This document shows, in pieces, positions 13,657-24,139 of a DNA stretch of 64,000 nucleotides. A program made the position numbers and the translations under genes. Location: NCBI RefSeq assembly GCF_024713945.1, contig NC_134681.1, positions 4,937,501 through 5,001,500 of the forward strand, in the 5' to 3' direction. The notes under the pieces were generated by a model. That model was given only the letters and a program-made list of their open reading frames with translations, searched no databases and was not told the origin of the DNA. The stretch's first letter is position 1; every line of letters begins with the position of its first letter. Source of the stretch: Dermatophagoides farinae (lineage: Eukaryota > Arthropoda > Arachnida > Sarcoptiformes > Pyroglyphidae).

Positions 13657-16246
13657 ATGGCATATTGTATTTGGTCAACAAAAAATTTATCATCAACAAA
13701 AATCATTCCATTATTCATAATTACTACCATCATATTCATTACCATTATACAGTGTGAATTTCAAAAATGTACACCACGATATTGTCTTTTACAAAAATGT
13801 CCAGATAAACCATGTAAAGGTGATAATAAAATTTTATTCCATAATGTTACCACTTGTGGTTGTTGTAATGAATGTGTTGAAGAACTTGGTTAGTATCCAT
13901 CCATTAATATATTATTATCGATTTATTAACAACAACCATTATCATTTGGGGGTGGGGAAAAAAATCATAGAGGAAAATGTTGATTGCGTATTGGAAATGA
14001 AAGGTATTATACCGGATACACAATGTGGTCCACATCTTCGATGTGTTAAAAAAACCAGAAATGAATGTGATGTTAATGCCATCTGTCGGAAAAGTAAGCA
14101 AAAACAATAACAACAAAAACAACAACAACAAAAAAAATTAACATATGGATTGAATTTTTTGTTTGTTTGTTTATAATGTGCACATGAAAAAAAAACTATG
14201 TAGTTGGCGATATTGAAAGTGAAGATCCAAATTCAGAACATGGTTGTGAATATGAAAAACAACGATTTGATCAGAATCGATTTCAGATGCAGCCATATAG
14301 TTTACGGCCAGAATGTGATCAATTTGGTGATTATAAAATTCGTCAATGTAAAAATGGAACATTGTCAGTGATCATTGATTATTATTATTATTATTATTAT
14401 TATCATTTATGTGATAAAGTATTAATTTTTTGTCTCTTTTTTTTCCATTATTTATTTATTCATTCATTCATTCATCTTATAGATGTCAATGTGTCAAACA
14501 ATATAAAGATAATAAAACTGGTAAAATCAAAACAAGACCAATATTCGGTACAGATATCTATACAAATGCAGATAAAATGAATTGTCGTATGTTTTTTTTT
14601 AATATTCTTAATTCAATTCTTTAGATTGAATTGTAAATATTGATTCTAATTCTATTTTTCTTTTTCTTTTTTATAATCAAAATCAACAAATCTAAACTTA
14701 TTGGATAAATGACATTGTGCCATTAATAATATATTACGAAAAAAAATACAAATACAAATTCAAGTTTGTTCATATCAATTTGAAAATGTCAATGAAAAAT
14801 TACGTGAAATGATACATTCATTAAAAGAGAATGAACGTTGGGAAATATTACCGGATATTGAAAAATATAATCAACATCGTGATATGGATCCAATTTTTTT
14901 TGTACGTTGTCAATCGAATGGAAATTTTGAACCATATCAATCATATGGAAATTATTCTTATTGTGTTGATGAAAAAACTGGCCGTGTACAAGATAGGCCT
15001 GTACTTATGGAACATGCATCAGAATTACCATGTTGTAAGTGTATATATACACTCAAACAAACAAACGAATGAAAAAAAAGAGAGACAGAAATAACTGTAC
15101 AATCTGGTCATATTTTTTTTTTTTTTTTTTTTTGATTCGACACCATTGAGGGCATTTGAATGTCCGGTTGACATATCACGATAGATAGATAGATAGATGG
15201 ATAGTTAGATAGACAGATAGAAATATTGTATAACAAACATGATTGTTGTGAAGTGAAGAAAAACCATTTGTCAAAAAAAAAACAAAAAACAAAAAAAAAA
15301 TATTCAGCCGAAAATAGACATGAACAACAATATATCACAGACACACACGCGCATCGGAAAACAAGAACCGATTCTTGTTTCCTTTATCTAATACCATTTA
15401 TTCTTATTTATTTTTTTTCATTCCTATGAATCGAAAAACAAAAAGATTCACATCGATATCCGTTTAAACGTGGCGATGATAGCTGTATTTCACATTATAA
15501 TCGTACTGTGAATGAATATTATAAATTACAAAATGAACATGGTTTCAATGTGATTGCATTCGATTTACCAAATTGTGATCTTGATGGTACATATGCACCA
15601 ATACAATGTGAAAATGATAAGTATGTTTAATGATGATGATGATGATGATGGACCTGTTTCAAAGAAAAAAAAAATAAACATTCAACAACAACAACAAAAT
15701 GATAACAAATCTAAATAAAAATGAATAAATAAATCTTTTTCATTCCAGGTGTTATTGCGTGAATAAAAAAGGTAAAAAATATAATGGAATAATAGATGGA
15801 AAAAAATGGGATTACGGAATCGATCGTATTGATCAATATTTTGGTTCAACACAACAATGTTGTATGTTATGTTATTATTATTATTATTACTGATTCATTT
15901 ATCTTGAAATGATATGAAATTTTTTTTTCGTTTGGTTCTTTTGAAATGAATAGCCTGTCTACGTAATAAAAATCTAATTCGTGACATTGGTAAACGTGAT
16001 AAAATAACGGAATTATTTAGTAAATATCAATGTGATATAAATGGCAATTATTTACCATTACAATGTTCAAATACTGATTGTTATTGTGTTGATCAAATAA
16101 CTGGACATGCAATATTGGATGAACATGGATCAATGCAGATTGCATTGAAAACTGAACAGGAACAGATACATAGATTATCATGTTATCGTAATTATCCGGA
16201 TGAACATAAAAAACGATTGGATAAAAGTATACATGATATTGGCTAA
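13657..16246 (+). CDS. Secreted IGFBP-N / four thyroglobulin type-1 domain protein
   Basis: Exons: 13657-13888, 13971-14093, 14204-14363, 14483-14586, 14765-15034, 15446-15620, 15749-15861, 15954-16246 (1,470 nt, 489 aa). Residues 1-32 are a hydrophobic signal peptide. Residues 33-117 form a cysteine-rich module with TCGCCNEC and, later, CGPHLRC, the hallmarks of the N-terminal IGFBP domain. Four thyroglobulin type-1 (Tg1) modules follow at about 119-206, 207-296, 297-392 and 393-475, with core motifs CQCV, YCVD, CYCV and CYCV and the usual upstream Q-C. Vertebrate IGFBPs carry one Tg1; many Tg1 proteins (thyropins) inhibit cysteine cathepsins. Secretion is predicted; ligand binding or protease inhibition is inference. 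Introns at module borders are all phase 1. Several N-glycosylation sequons are present (NVT, NRT). The acceptor of exon 5 (TTCAAG) has a poor pyrimidine tract and is the least certain junction. The ATG is in good context directly before the signal peptide. Confidence 0.85.
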
Positions 16247-17194
16247 TCAAAATCGATTCATTTGGCCATAATCACATTTACCGAATATATACGTACACAC
16301 ACAAATACACACAAACACGATCTATGATTGATTGATTGATAAAAATGAAGAAATGAAAAAATAAAGAAACTCTTTGTTTGTTTTTTGGAAATATTTGTAA
16401 AAAAAAAAATTTCTGAGCATGATGATTGACAAATATTTTCGATATATCTATGAATCATGGATAATTTTTTTTTTGGTCCCATTCATACATACCCAATATG
16501 TATTTTTGCTTAAATATAATGTGCGTCATGATTGCATTTTGTATTTTTTTTTTATTATTGCTTAAAAAATGTTGGCGTTTTTTTCTCCCTTTTTCCATTG
16601 ATTTAATGCACTGATATTTTTCACGATTATTTGCTGCTGATGATGGTCAATGATAATGATGATGATGATGATGATAATGAATACGATGATATGATGATAA
16701 CTATGGCAATCATATATCGGGCGAAAAAAAAATCCAGACAAATGTTTCTTCTGTTTTTTTTGCTTGTATATATCAATCAAAAATTGAAATAGAAAACGAA
16801 AACGTTGCTAAGATTTTTGTTATCAATCAAATTATCATTATCATCATTATATACAACGACAAGTTTTTCATTCATTCTAAAATGTGTGTGTGGGTGTGTG
16901 TGCTTAAATTCAATCAATATTGATCTGTTGAATGTTGTTGCTAATATTTTTCATCATTTTCTTTTTTTGTTTCACTCACAAATCCATCCATTGAGATGGT
17001 TACATCTTTTTTTTCTCTCTCTCTCGCTCACTGTTCTAGCAACAACAACAACAACAACAAAATCATCGATCATATAAGAAATAAATTTCAAATTTTTTTC
17101 GATTTATTATATTGATTTTAAACAGTGTTGAACGTGTATGATTCAATTTCAAATTCTTTTCAATTTTTTTTGTTTATTTTAACTACAATTTAAT
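16247..17194. other. Intergenic spacer
   Basis: Between the tandem Tg1 and HPS5-like genes. It holds (GAT)n near 16656-16680, CT-rich and (CAA)n patches and poly(T). It presumably contains the HPS5-like promoter and 5' UTR, but no promoter element stands out. Confidence 0.6.
16360..16365 (+). terminator. Candidate poly(A) signal AATAAA
   Basis: AATAAA lies about 115 nt past the stop codon of the thyroglobulin-domain gene. The 950 bp between that stop and the next ATG otherwise hold only simple repeats. Confidence 0.4.
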
Positions 17195-20100
17195 ATGACA
17201 ATTATTTTAATTCAAGATCATCATCATCATCACAAGCACCAACATCGTCATCATCATCATCATAATTTTACTACCAATAACAATGTTATGGAGTTTGATG
17301 ATATGAATTGTAATAATATCAACAACAACAACAACATCAACAACAATAATAGTGATGATAATGAATATGGAAGAATTTCACAAATTAATCTTGATAATGA
17401 TGATGATGATGATGCAGATACGGATAAAGATAATTATAATAATAATGAATTTATTACTACTGAAAAAACAATTGTGGATAATCAAGAAAATGATGATGAT
17501 GTTGATGATCGATTATTATCAACAATTGAAACAAATGATAATGAATTACCGGAAATTTATTTCGAAATATATGATCTTGATCATGATATACAACGGCCAA
17601 TAACAACATCGGTTATTCATGATTATAATCAAAAACAACAACGACAAAATTATCTTCATCATCGTCGTAATCGTCGTTTACGTTATACTAGTTGGGATGT
17701 TTATAATTTACCATCATCATCATCATCTTTATTATATAGAATAAATAATGAGGACAATGACCATCATCATGGATCATCATTGCCATGTTCATCATCATCA
17801 TTATTATCATTAGGAACAACCAGTGGTTCTGTTTATATATTTCTTCGAAATCATGTATCAATTTTAAATCATAATACAAACATATGTCATCAACATCTGA
17901 ATACAATAAGAGGATATGATTCAATTTCACCATCACCATCAATGTTATCATTGTCATCAATATCAACAACATCATCAAACATATTGATGATGAAACAACA
18001 CCAACAACAACAACAACAAAATAATAATATTCTCAAACATCAAATATCATCATCATCATCATATTGTTGGTCACATTATACAACAATCATAGCCAATGAT
18101 TTGGTTGGTACAGTCACAGCTGTACATTTTTTTCAAATATCCATTCAATTATCATCAAATGATAATTCATTAAAATCATCAACCGGAAGTTATTCATCGA
18201 CTACAGCCGATAATGATGGATCGATATTTGAACAACAACAACAACAACAATATTATTATTATTATAATGATGATAATTTTAGGTCATATATAAATAATAG
18301 AATCATTAATGATGATGTTAATATTGACAACAACATTAATGTTAATGTTAATGATAATGATGACAACAATCATCTACTCAATCATCATAATCGAAATATT
18401 CTTGATAATAATGATGATGTTGTTGTTGGTCATAATAATGATAACAAAAACAACAACAATATTATTAATATTAAGCGCCATTTAATCTTATCATTGGGAA
18501 CAACAAAAGGTCATCTAATTCTGGTAGAAATGTTTTTGCCAAAAATGTCAACTAATGAAGATTATAATGATAATAATGATGATCAAATAAATCTATCGAC
18601 AAATATTATTAATAACAATAGAACAAAGATGACATCATCGGCAACAACAATGGCCAATACATTTCGTATCATCTATCATTGTCGTGAAATGACTACCGAA
18701 CCAATCGATATGATTCGGTTCGATGAATTTGGTAATCGGTAACCAATATCTATTGTTCATTTTTTTTCGTTTGTTTTTCTTTTGTCATTAATATTATTAT
18801 ATAAGAAAAATATATACACACACACACACACACAGAGACACACATAGATAAATAACATGCAAGCAAAAGAAACATTTAGATTGAGTCAATTTCGATTTTT
18901 GATTTTCACATTGTTTGAAACTTTTTATTTTCTTTCTAGAATCACGAATGATGATGATGATGATGTTGATGATGATGATGATGGCTAATGATACACAAAC
19001 ACACAGAATCATCATCATCATCATCGTGAACATTTGATGATTTTATTGATTTTTCTTTCCGTTTTTCATTTTTTTTTTTTTTTTTTTTTTTTTGGTTTGG
19101 TCATTTTTGATCTGATTTTTTGTTTCTGTTCGATTGAAGATTGTTCCATTTCCACTTTTATAGTTGAATAATTTTTTTTTGTTTTTTTTTTCTTTTTTTT
19201 GTATTTAGAATTTTTATAGCCGATACTAGTGGAAAATTATTTGTCCTTTGTAATGTACATGAATTGGTTATTAATGCTATCACCACCACCACCACCACCA
19301 CCACAACAACAAAAACAACCACAAACGCCATTGACAACATTGGCCCGCATTTATGTCCAACAATTTTAATTAATCTCAATGGAATCGGAATCAATCAATT
19401 TGATGTTTGTGAAAAATATTTCACTTTCTCATCAAATGAGAATCGTATTTATTTTTTCAATTTTAATGATGCCAATTGTTTTCAAGTTGGTAAATCAACT
19501 GTACATATGAACAGGCCGCCTGGTGTTTGTATAATACCGGTCATTAATAATGATTATAATAATAATGGTGATGATGATGGTGATGATCAATCTTCAACAA
19601 TTTCCGATGATAATTATGATAATGATCTCATATACAAAACATTCATATCACGTCCAAAATGTCGTCTATGGGAAGTGAATGAAATTGGACAAATTGAATT
19701 CACTCATCAATTTATGGAACTAGTCAATCGATCAACAACAGTGTTAATGGACAATAATAATACTAATAATACACCGATCTTTAATGGTATGATATGGTTT
19801 TACATTATTGTTATTAATGTGATGATGATGATGATAAAAGATTATATTTCAACTATCATAACTAGATAATACCGGTATATTTGAGAATCATGAAAATTTT
19901 CAACATTCTTCCAAACAGTTAAATTACGAAAAAGTACATAGTTTTGGTCGACTTTATTTAATGTATCATCCGGTTTCCTGTGATTATTATCTTGTAACCT
20001 ATGCAACAACAACAACAACGACGACGACAACCACGACGATAGAATCAAAGAATGTGGATAAAAGTCGTATCTATGTAATAGATATCCATGATCAATCATT

Positions 20101-21631
20101 GGTGGCTATTAGTGAACAATTTGTTGGTCGTATTGATGTATTAAAGTGTTTACAAAATGAAATCTATGTATCATACTATCTAACAAATGATTTAACAACA
20201 AACAGGTTACGGATGTTTGTAATGACATTGAATTTTAAAAGTAAGCCAAATGAATTTGATAAAATTTTGTAGAATCTGAGAGAATTTTTTTTGTTTTCAT
20301 TTTCACCGGTACATGGAAATTCAGAATCAAATGATTCATCATCGAAATCAAGTTCATTATTATCGATGGATATTGTTGTTGATCAACATCCAACTATTGT
20401 ATCTAGTGGATTTTCTAGCGATCCAAACAGTGTGGAACAAGAAACACCTGTAGAAGAAAAAGAAATTGAAATTATTCCAGTTATATCCAAAAATAAATCG
20501 TTATTAAACTTATATAATCAACTTTTACAAAAAACATCTAGATTAAAACTTACATCAACATTGCATAATGAAGAAGAAGAATTTGAAACATATAATTGTT
20601 CTCAATGTGATCTGCCTGTTGCCAATTTTTTTCGTTGTATTGATCAAAATCAATCGGATCAATTATTATTTGAAACAATTTATTCGAATATTGAAACCGA
20701 CCAATATGAAGAATTGATTTCGATAGCAAAATCTAGAAGAAATTGGCCAATGTATCTACGATTATTGCTTGCTTCACCACGATTAGATGATCGTTTTTTA
20801 TTCATGGCTATATTAACAGATGATCCATGTTTAATTATTGAACAAAGTCGAATTAAACCAATCAATGAATCAATACAATGGGAAAATTGTCTGAAAAATT
20901 TACATTGTCAATTAATATCTTCAACAACTGAATCATATGATCGTATGATTGAACAATCGGATCATAGATGTCGTTTGTGTTTATTAAGAATGGAAAATAA
21001 TCGGAAAAAATTGATCGAATTTTTTGAAAAAACTTTTCTACTTTCCAGTCTTTTCCATTGCCATAGTGATATTATCATTAATGAATTGATTGTAAAAACA
21101 TTGACAATATTAGATTTAAATCCGGAAAATTCATATGCATTCAGTATCGATTTTTATATACGAATACTTTGCTATAAAATAATGGACGCAGCTATTGTTG
21201 ATCATACAAGATTATTGATCAATAAATTTAGTCAACGAATCAAAAGAAATGATAATCATCAAATTAGTGGAAATATTGAGAAAAATTTTGAAGATTGTTT
21301 TGATCAAATAATAGTGAAAACAATGAACACAATGGAACAAAAACAACAACTCGAACTTGAACAACAAACTAAAATTGATTCAAACAAAACGATGATGAAT
21401 GAATACAAAAATAAGGGAATGATGTGCAATCTACGTATAATGAAATGTAATCATTGTGATCAATCATTATTGTCTAATGATAATGGAGATTTAAAAATTA
21501 GGAAAAAATTGAAAATTTTTCCAAATTGTCGACACATTTTTCATGATAAATGTTTAATAACGATGATGATGATCATTGCTAGACAATATGATCATCAATA
21601 TTGTCCAATATGTTTTAAAATGTCGGTTTAA
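17195..21631 (+). CDS. HPS5: HPS5-like BLOC-2 subunit with C-terminal RING-H2
   Basis: Exons: 17195-18738, 19209-19786, 19866-20240, 20325-21631 (3,804 nt, 1,267 aa; human HPS5 is about 1,130). BLOC-2 (HPS3/5/6) directs endosomal carriers to lysosome-related organelles. The N-terminal propeller carries blade sequences LSLGTTSGSVYIF, LSLGTTKGHLILVE and IFIADTSGKLFVL. A diagnostic stretch at about 19650-19720 (SRPKCRLWEVNEIGQIEFTHQF) closely parallels the HPS5 segment around RMWEVNFDGEVISTHQF. The first 150 residues and the loops between blades are His/Asn/Asp/Gln-rich repeats. An alpha-helical C-terminal half has CxxC pairs at residues 924 and about 1047. The protein ends in a RING-H2 (C1207, C1210, C1234, H1236, H1239, C1242, C1259, C1262), which I do not know from vertebrate HPS5. 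TECPR2 shares the N-terminal propeller but ends in tectonin repeats, which are absent here. Confidence 0.75.
19069..19094 (+). repeat. Poly(T) run in HPS5-like intron 1
   Basis: An uninterrupted T tract in the 470 bp first intron. The same intron also carries (CA)n and (GAT)n repeats and ends with a T-rich stretch before the TTTAG acceptor at 19208. Confidence 0.85.
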
Positions 21632-22539
21632 ATGTTGTTGTAAAATTTGGGTTTTTCGTCCCAATCATTATCATATTGTGTTTTTATTGATGAAATGATT
21701 TTTCCAACAATAAAAGAAAAAGTCTATTTATTTTTTTTTTGTTCTATTTGTTCATTCATTCATTCATTTTATATAATTTGGTAAAGGATTTATATATTTT
21801 TTTTTTCGTTTGCTGCGCATCAATTTTATTGCTTGCTTTGTTCATATTTGTCTTCTTTGGTTTGTTGTTATTGATGGCGGTGATGATGATGATATTAATC
21901 CCATGATCTTCAAGCAAGTTTTCTACGTTTTTTTTTTGAATATGCACTCCATCCATCAATGTATTCCTTTTATTCTTTTTTTGTTGTTGTTGTCTTGCTT
22001 TATTTTTTTGCACGTCTGCATTTTCATTATCATCAATGATTAACAAGCTGTTTTCATTTTCTTGAAAAGAAAATAAACGAACGATGAATAAATGAATAAT
22101 TATAAACGCATCGTTGTTGTTGTTGTTGTTGTTGTTGCAAACATTATGAATGTTGCATCGTTGTTGTTGTAGTTGTTGTTAGTGCTGATGTTCACTGGAT
22201 GATATTGCTGCTTATTATCATTTGTAAGTCATCACCATCAATGAATAAATCAGACATAAATCATAAATGTTATAGCATACAGTGTCTATTAAGAAATCAA
22301 GAAAATTTAAATTTAAATTTGATTCTCAAATTGAATTGCCAGCGATTTGTATGATGATAATAATTTTTTGGTTGAATTGAATATTCATAATTTCTTTTTT
22401 TCACACTCTAACATTGATGTTCGGTAGTGGTATTGGTTATTATGTTGGTTAGTATGATAATAGTAGATATTTACAATCTTTTTTCTTTATGTTTTGGTTG
22501 CTGATGAATACTGGTAATACTGGATGATCTTATTACAAA

Positions 22540-22570
<31 letters not shown>

Positions 22571-22695
22571 GCAGCAACAAAAACACCAACAACATAAACA
22601 ACAACAAAATATAAATAAAAAAGACGCAATTTTTTTTTATTTTTGGTGAAGATTTTGAAAAATCATCATCATAATCATCAGGTAACAATCAAAAA
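21632..22695. other. Intergenic spacer with CAACAG-repeat leader
   Basis: An AATAAA at 21709-21714 lies 78 nt after the HPS5-like stop and is its likely poly(A) signal. Upstream of the next ATG lies a (CAACAG)n/(CAG)n tract (about 22541-22580), probably in the 5' leader of the PTB gene. Remaining sequence is (GTT)n and poly(T). Confidence 0.55.
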
Positions 22696-23648
22696 ATGAC
22701 TTCAATTTGGAAAGCAATACGTTTATCGACGAAAAATGATAAAATCTCAGAGTTAAATACAAATTTTAAACATGAAAGTAAGTAACATCAAAATTTGTTT
22801 ATTGATTTTAAATTCGTTTTTTTTTGTTGTCAAATTAGAATTATTTGAAGAACTACCAAATGATGGATCAACATTTTATTGTCAATATCTTGGTTATATC
22901 CCGGTGGAAAGTCCATCCGGTGCTGCAACCAATGCTAAAGCAATCAGACAAATGATGGCCATGGTATGTTGTTGTTGTTTTTTTTTTTGTATTTTTGTTT
23001 GTTTTCAATGTTGAATTTTTTTTTTGTTTAATATCTAAAATTACAAATAAAAAGAGTCGTTTAAAAGGTACCAAATCAATGGCATTATCCATTTTACCTA
23101 ATAAGATTATTATTGAAAAATCAACAAATAAATCAAACAATAATAATGATAATGATGATGGTGATGGTGATCATCAATCAATTATGATCTCATTAAATAG
23201 GTAATATATATTTTGAATCATTATTAAATTAATTTTGATTGTTTTTTTTTTACTTTTTTCCTGATTCATCAGAGTATCATATTGTTTTGTTGATTCAACA
23301 TATGAACGTGTGATTGCATTTGTAGCCACAAATGATAATGGTTGCCATGAATGTCATGCATTTATGGCAAATAAAACAAAAATGGCCAAATTAATTGCAT
23401 TTACCATTTCAAAAGCATTTATTAATGCATATGAAAAATGGTTACAACAGAAAGTACTATTATCAACAACAACGACAACGACAACGACAATGAAGAATAA
23501 TTGTCCGGTACAACAATGCGAAACAACGACAACAACAACAACAAATGATTCAAATACAATGCAATCGATTGATTATGATTGGTTTGATTGTGTGATGGAA
23601 CAATCATGTCATAAAAATCATGATAAGCAATTGCTTATATTGGATTGA
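22696..23648 (+). CDS. LDLRAP1/ARH-like PTB-domain endocytic adaptor
   Basis: Exons: 22696-22777, 22839-22963, 23055-23200, 23273-23648 (729 nt, 242 aa; human LDLRAP1 is 308). One phosphotyrosine-binding domain fills residues ~36-160. Diagnostic pieces are FYCQYLGYIPVESPSGAATN, a basic turn followed by SMALSILPNKIIIE, VSYCFVDSTYERVIAFVAT, CHECHAFM and a C-terminal helix AFTISKAFINAYEKW. These match the LDLRAP1 PTB order (YLGMTLVEQPKG, ISYCTAD, FAYIAQ, ECHAFLC, VAQAFKVAFEFW). Such adaptors bind NPxY tails of LDL-receptor-family proteins and link them to clathrin and AP-2. An Asn/Asp-rich insert (23139-23177) sits in a PTB loop. After a Thr-rich linker the protein ends KQLLILD, a clathrin-box consensus. 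GULP/Ced-6-type adaptors are the main alternative. AATAAA lies at 23847-23852. Confidence 0.82.
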
Positions 23649-24139
23649 AAAGAGAAAACAACAACAACAACGACAAAAATCAAATTAAACCCATTTTCTC
23701 GAAACATTTTCGGACCATTTTCATTGAATTTTATTGAATATTTTGTTTTTGTTTTCTATATGTTTTTTTTTTTGTTTTGCTGTCTTGTTACTTACTTTTG
23801 TTCTTAATAATAACATTTATCATTGAATCATTAAATAATTTAAAATAATAAATTTGATTTTCCATTCATTTCAATCATATACCAGTGATATAAATAGCAA
23901 TAGTGCAAATATATATGTAAAATATTATATTGATCCATGTGTTTGTGTTGTTGTTGTTGTTTTTGTTTTCTGTTTTAACCGGTGCAAACAATTGTGAAAC
24001 TAATAATAACTGTAATTTAGATGATGATGATGATGATGATGATTTTTTTTTCAGCTTGTGTTCCATTTCCAATATTTTTGTATGGTGAATGATGGAATTG
24101 ATGGGTTTTTTTCCATCGTTAAACACACATTTGTTTATT
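23649..24139. other. Convergent intergenic spacer
   Basis: 490 bp between the PTB gene (+) and the receptor gene (-). It holds the PTB poly(A) signal at 23847-23852. On the minus strand AATAAA lies at 24134-24139, immediately after the receptor stop. A (GAT)n run lies near 24020-24043. No gene seen. Confidence 0.6.
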
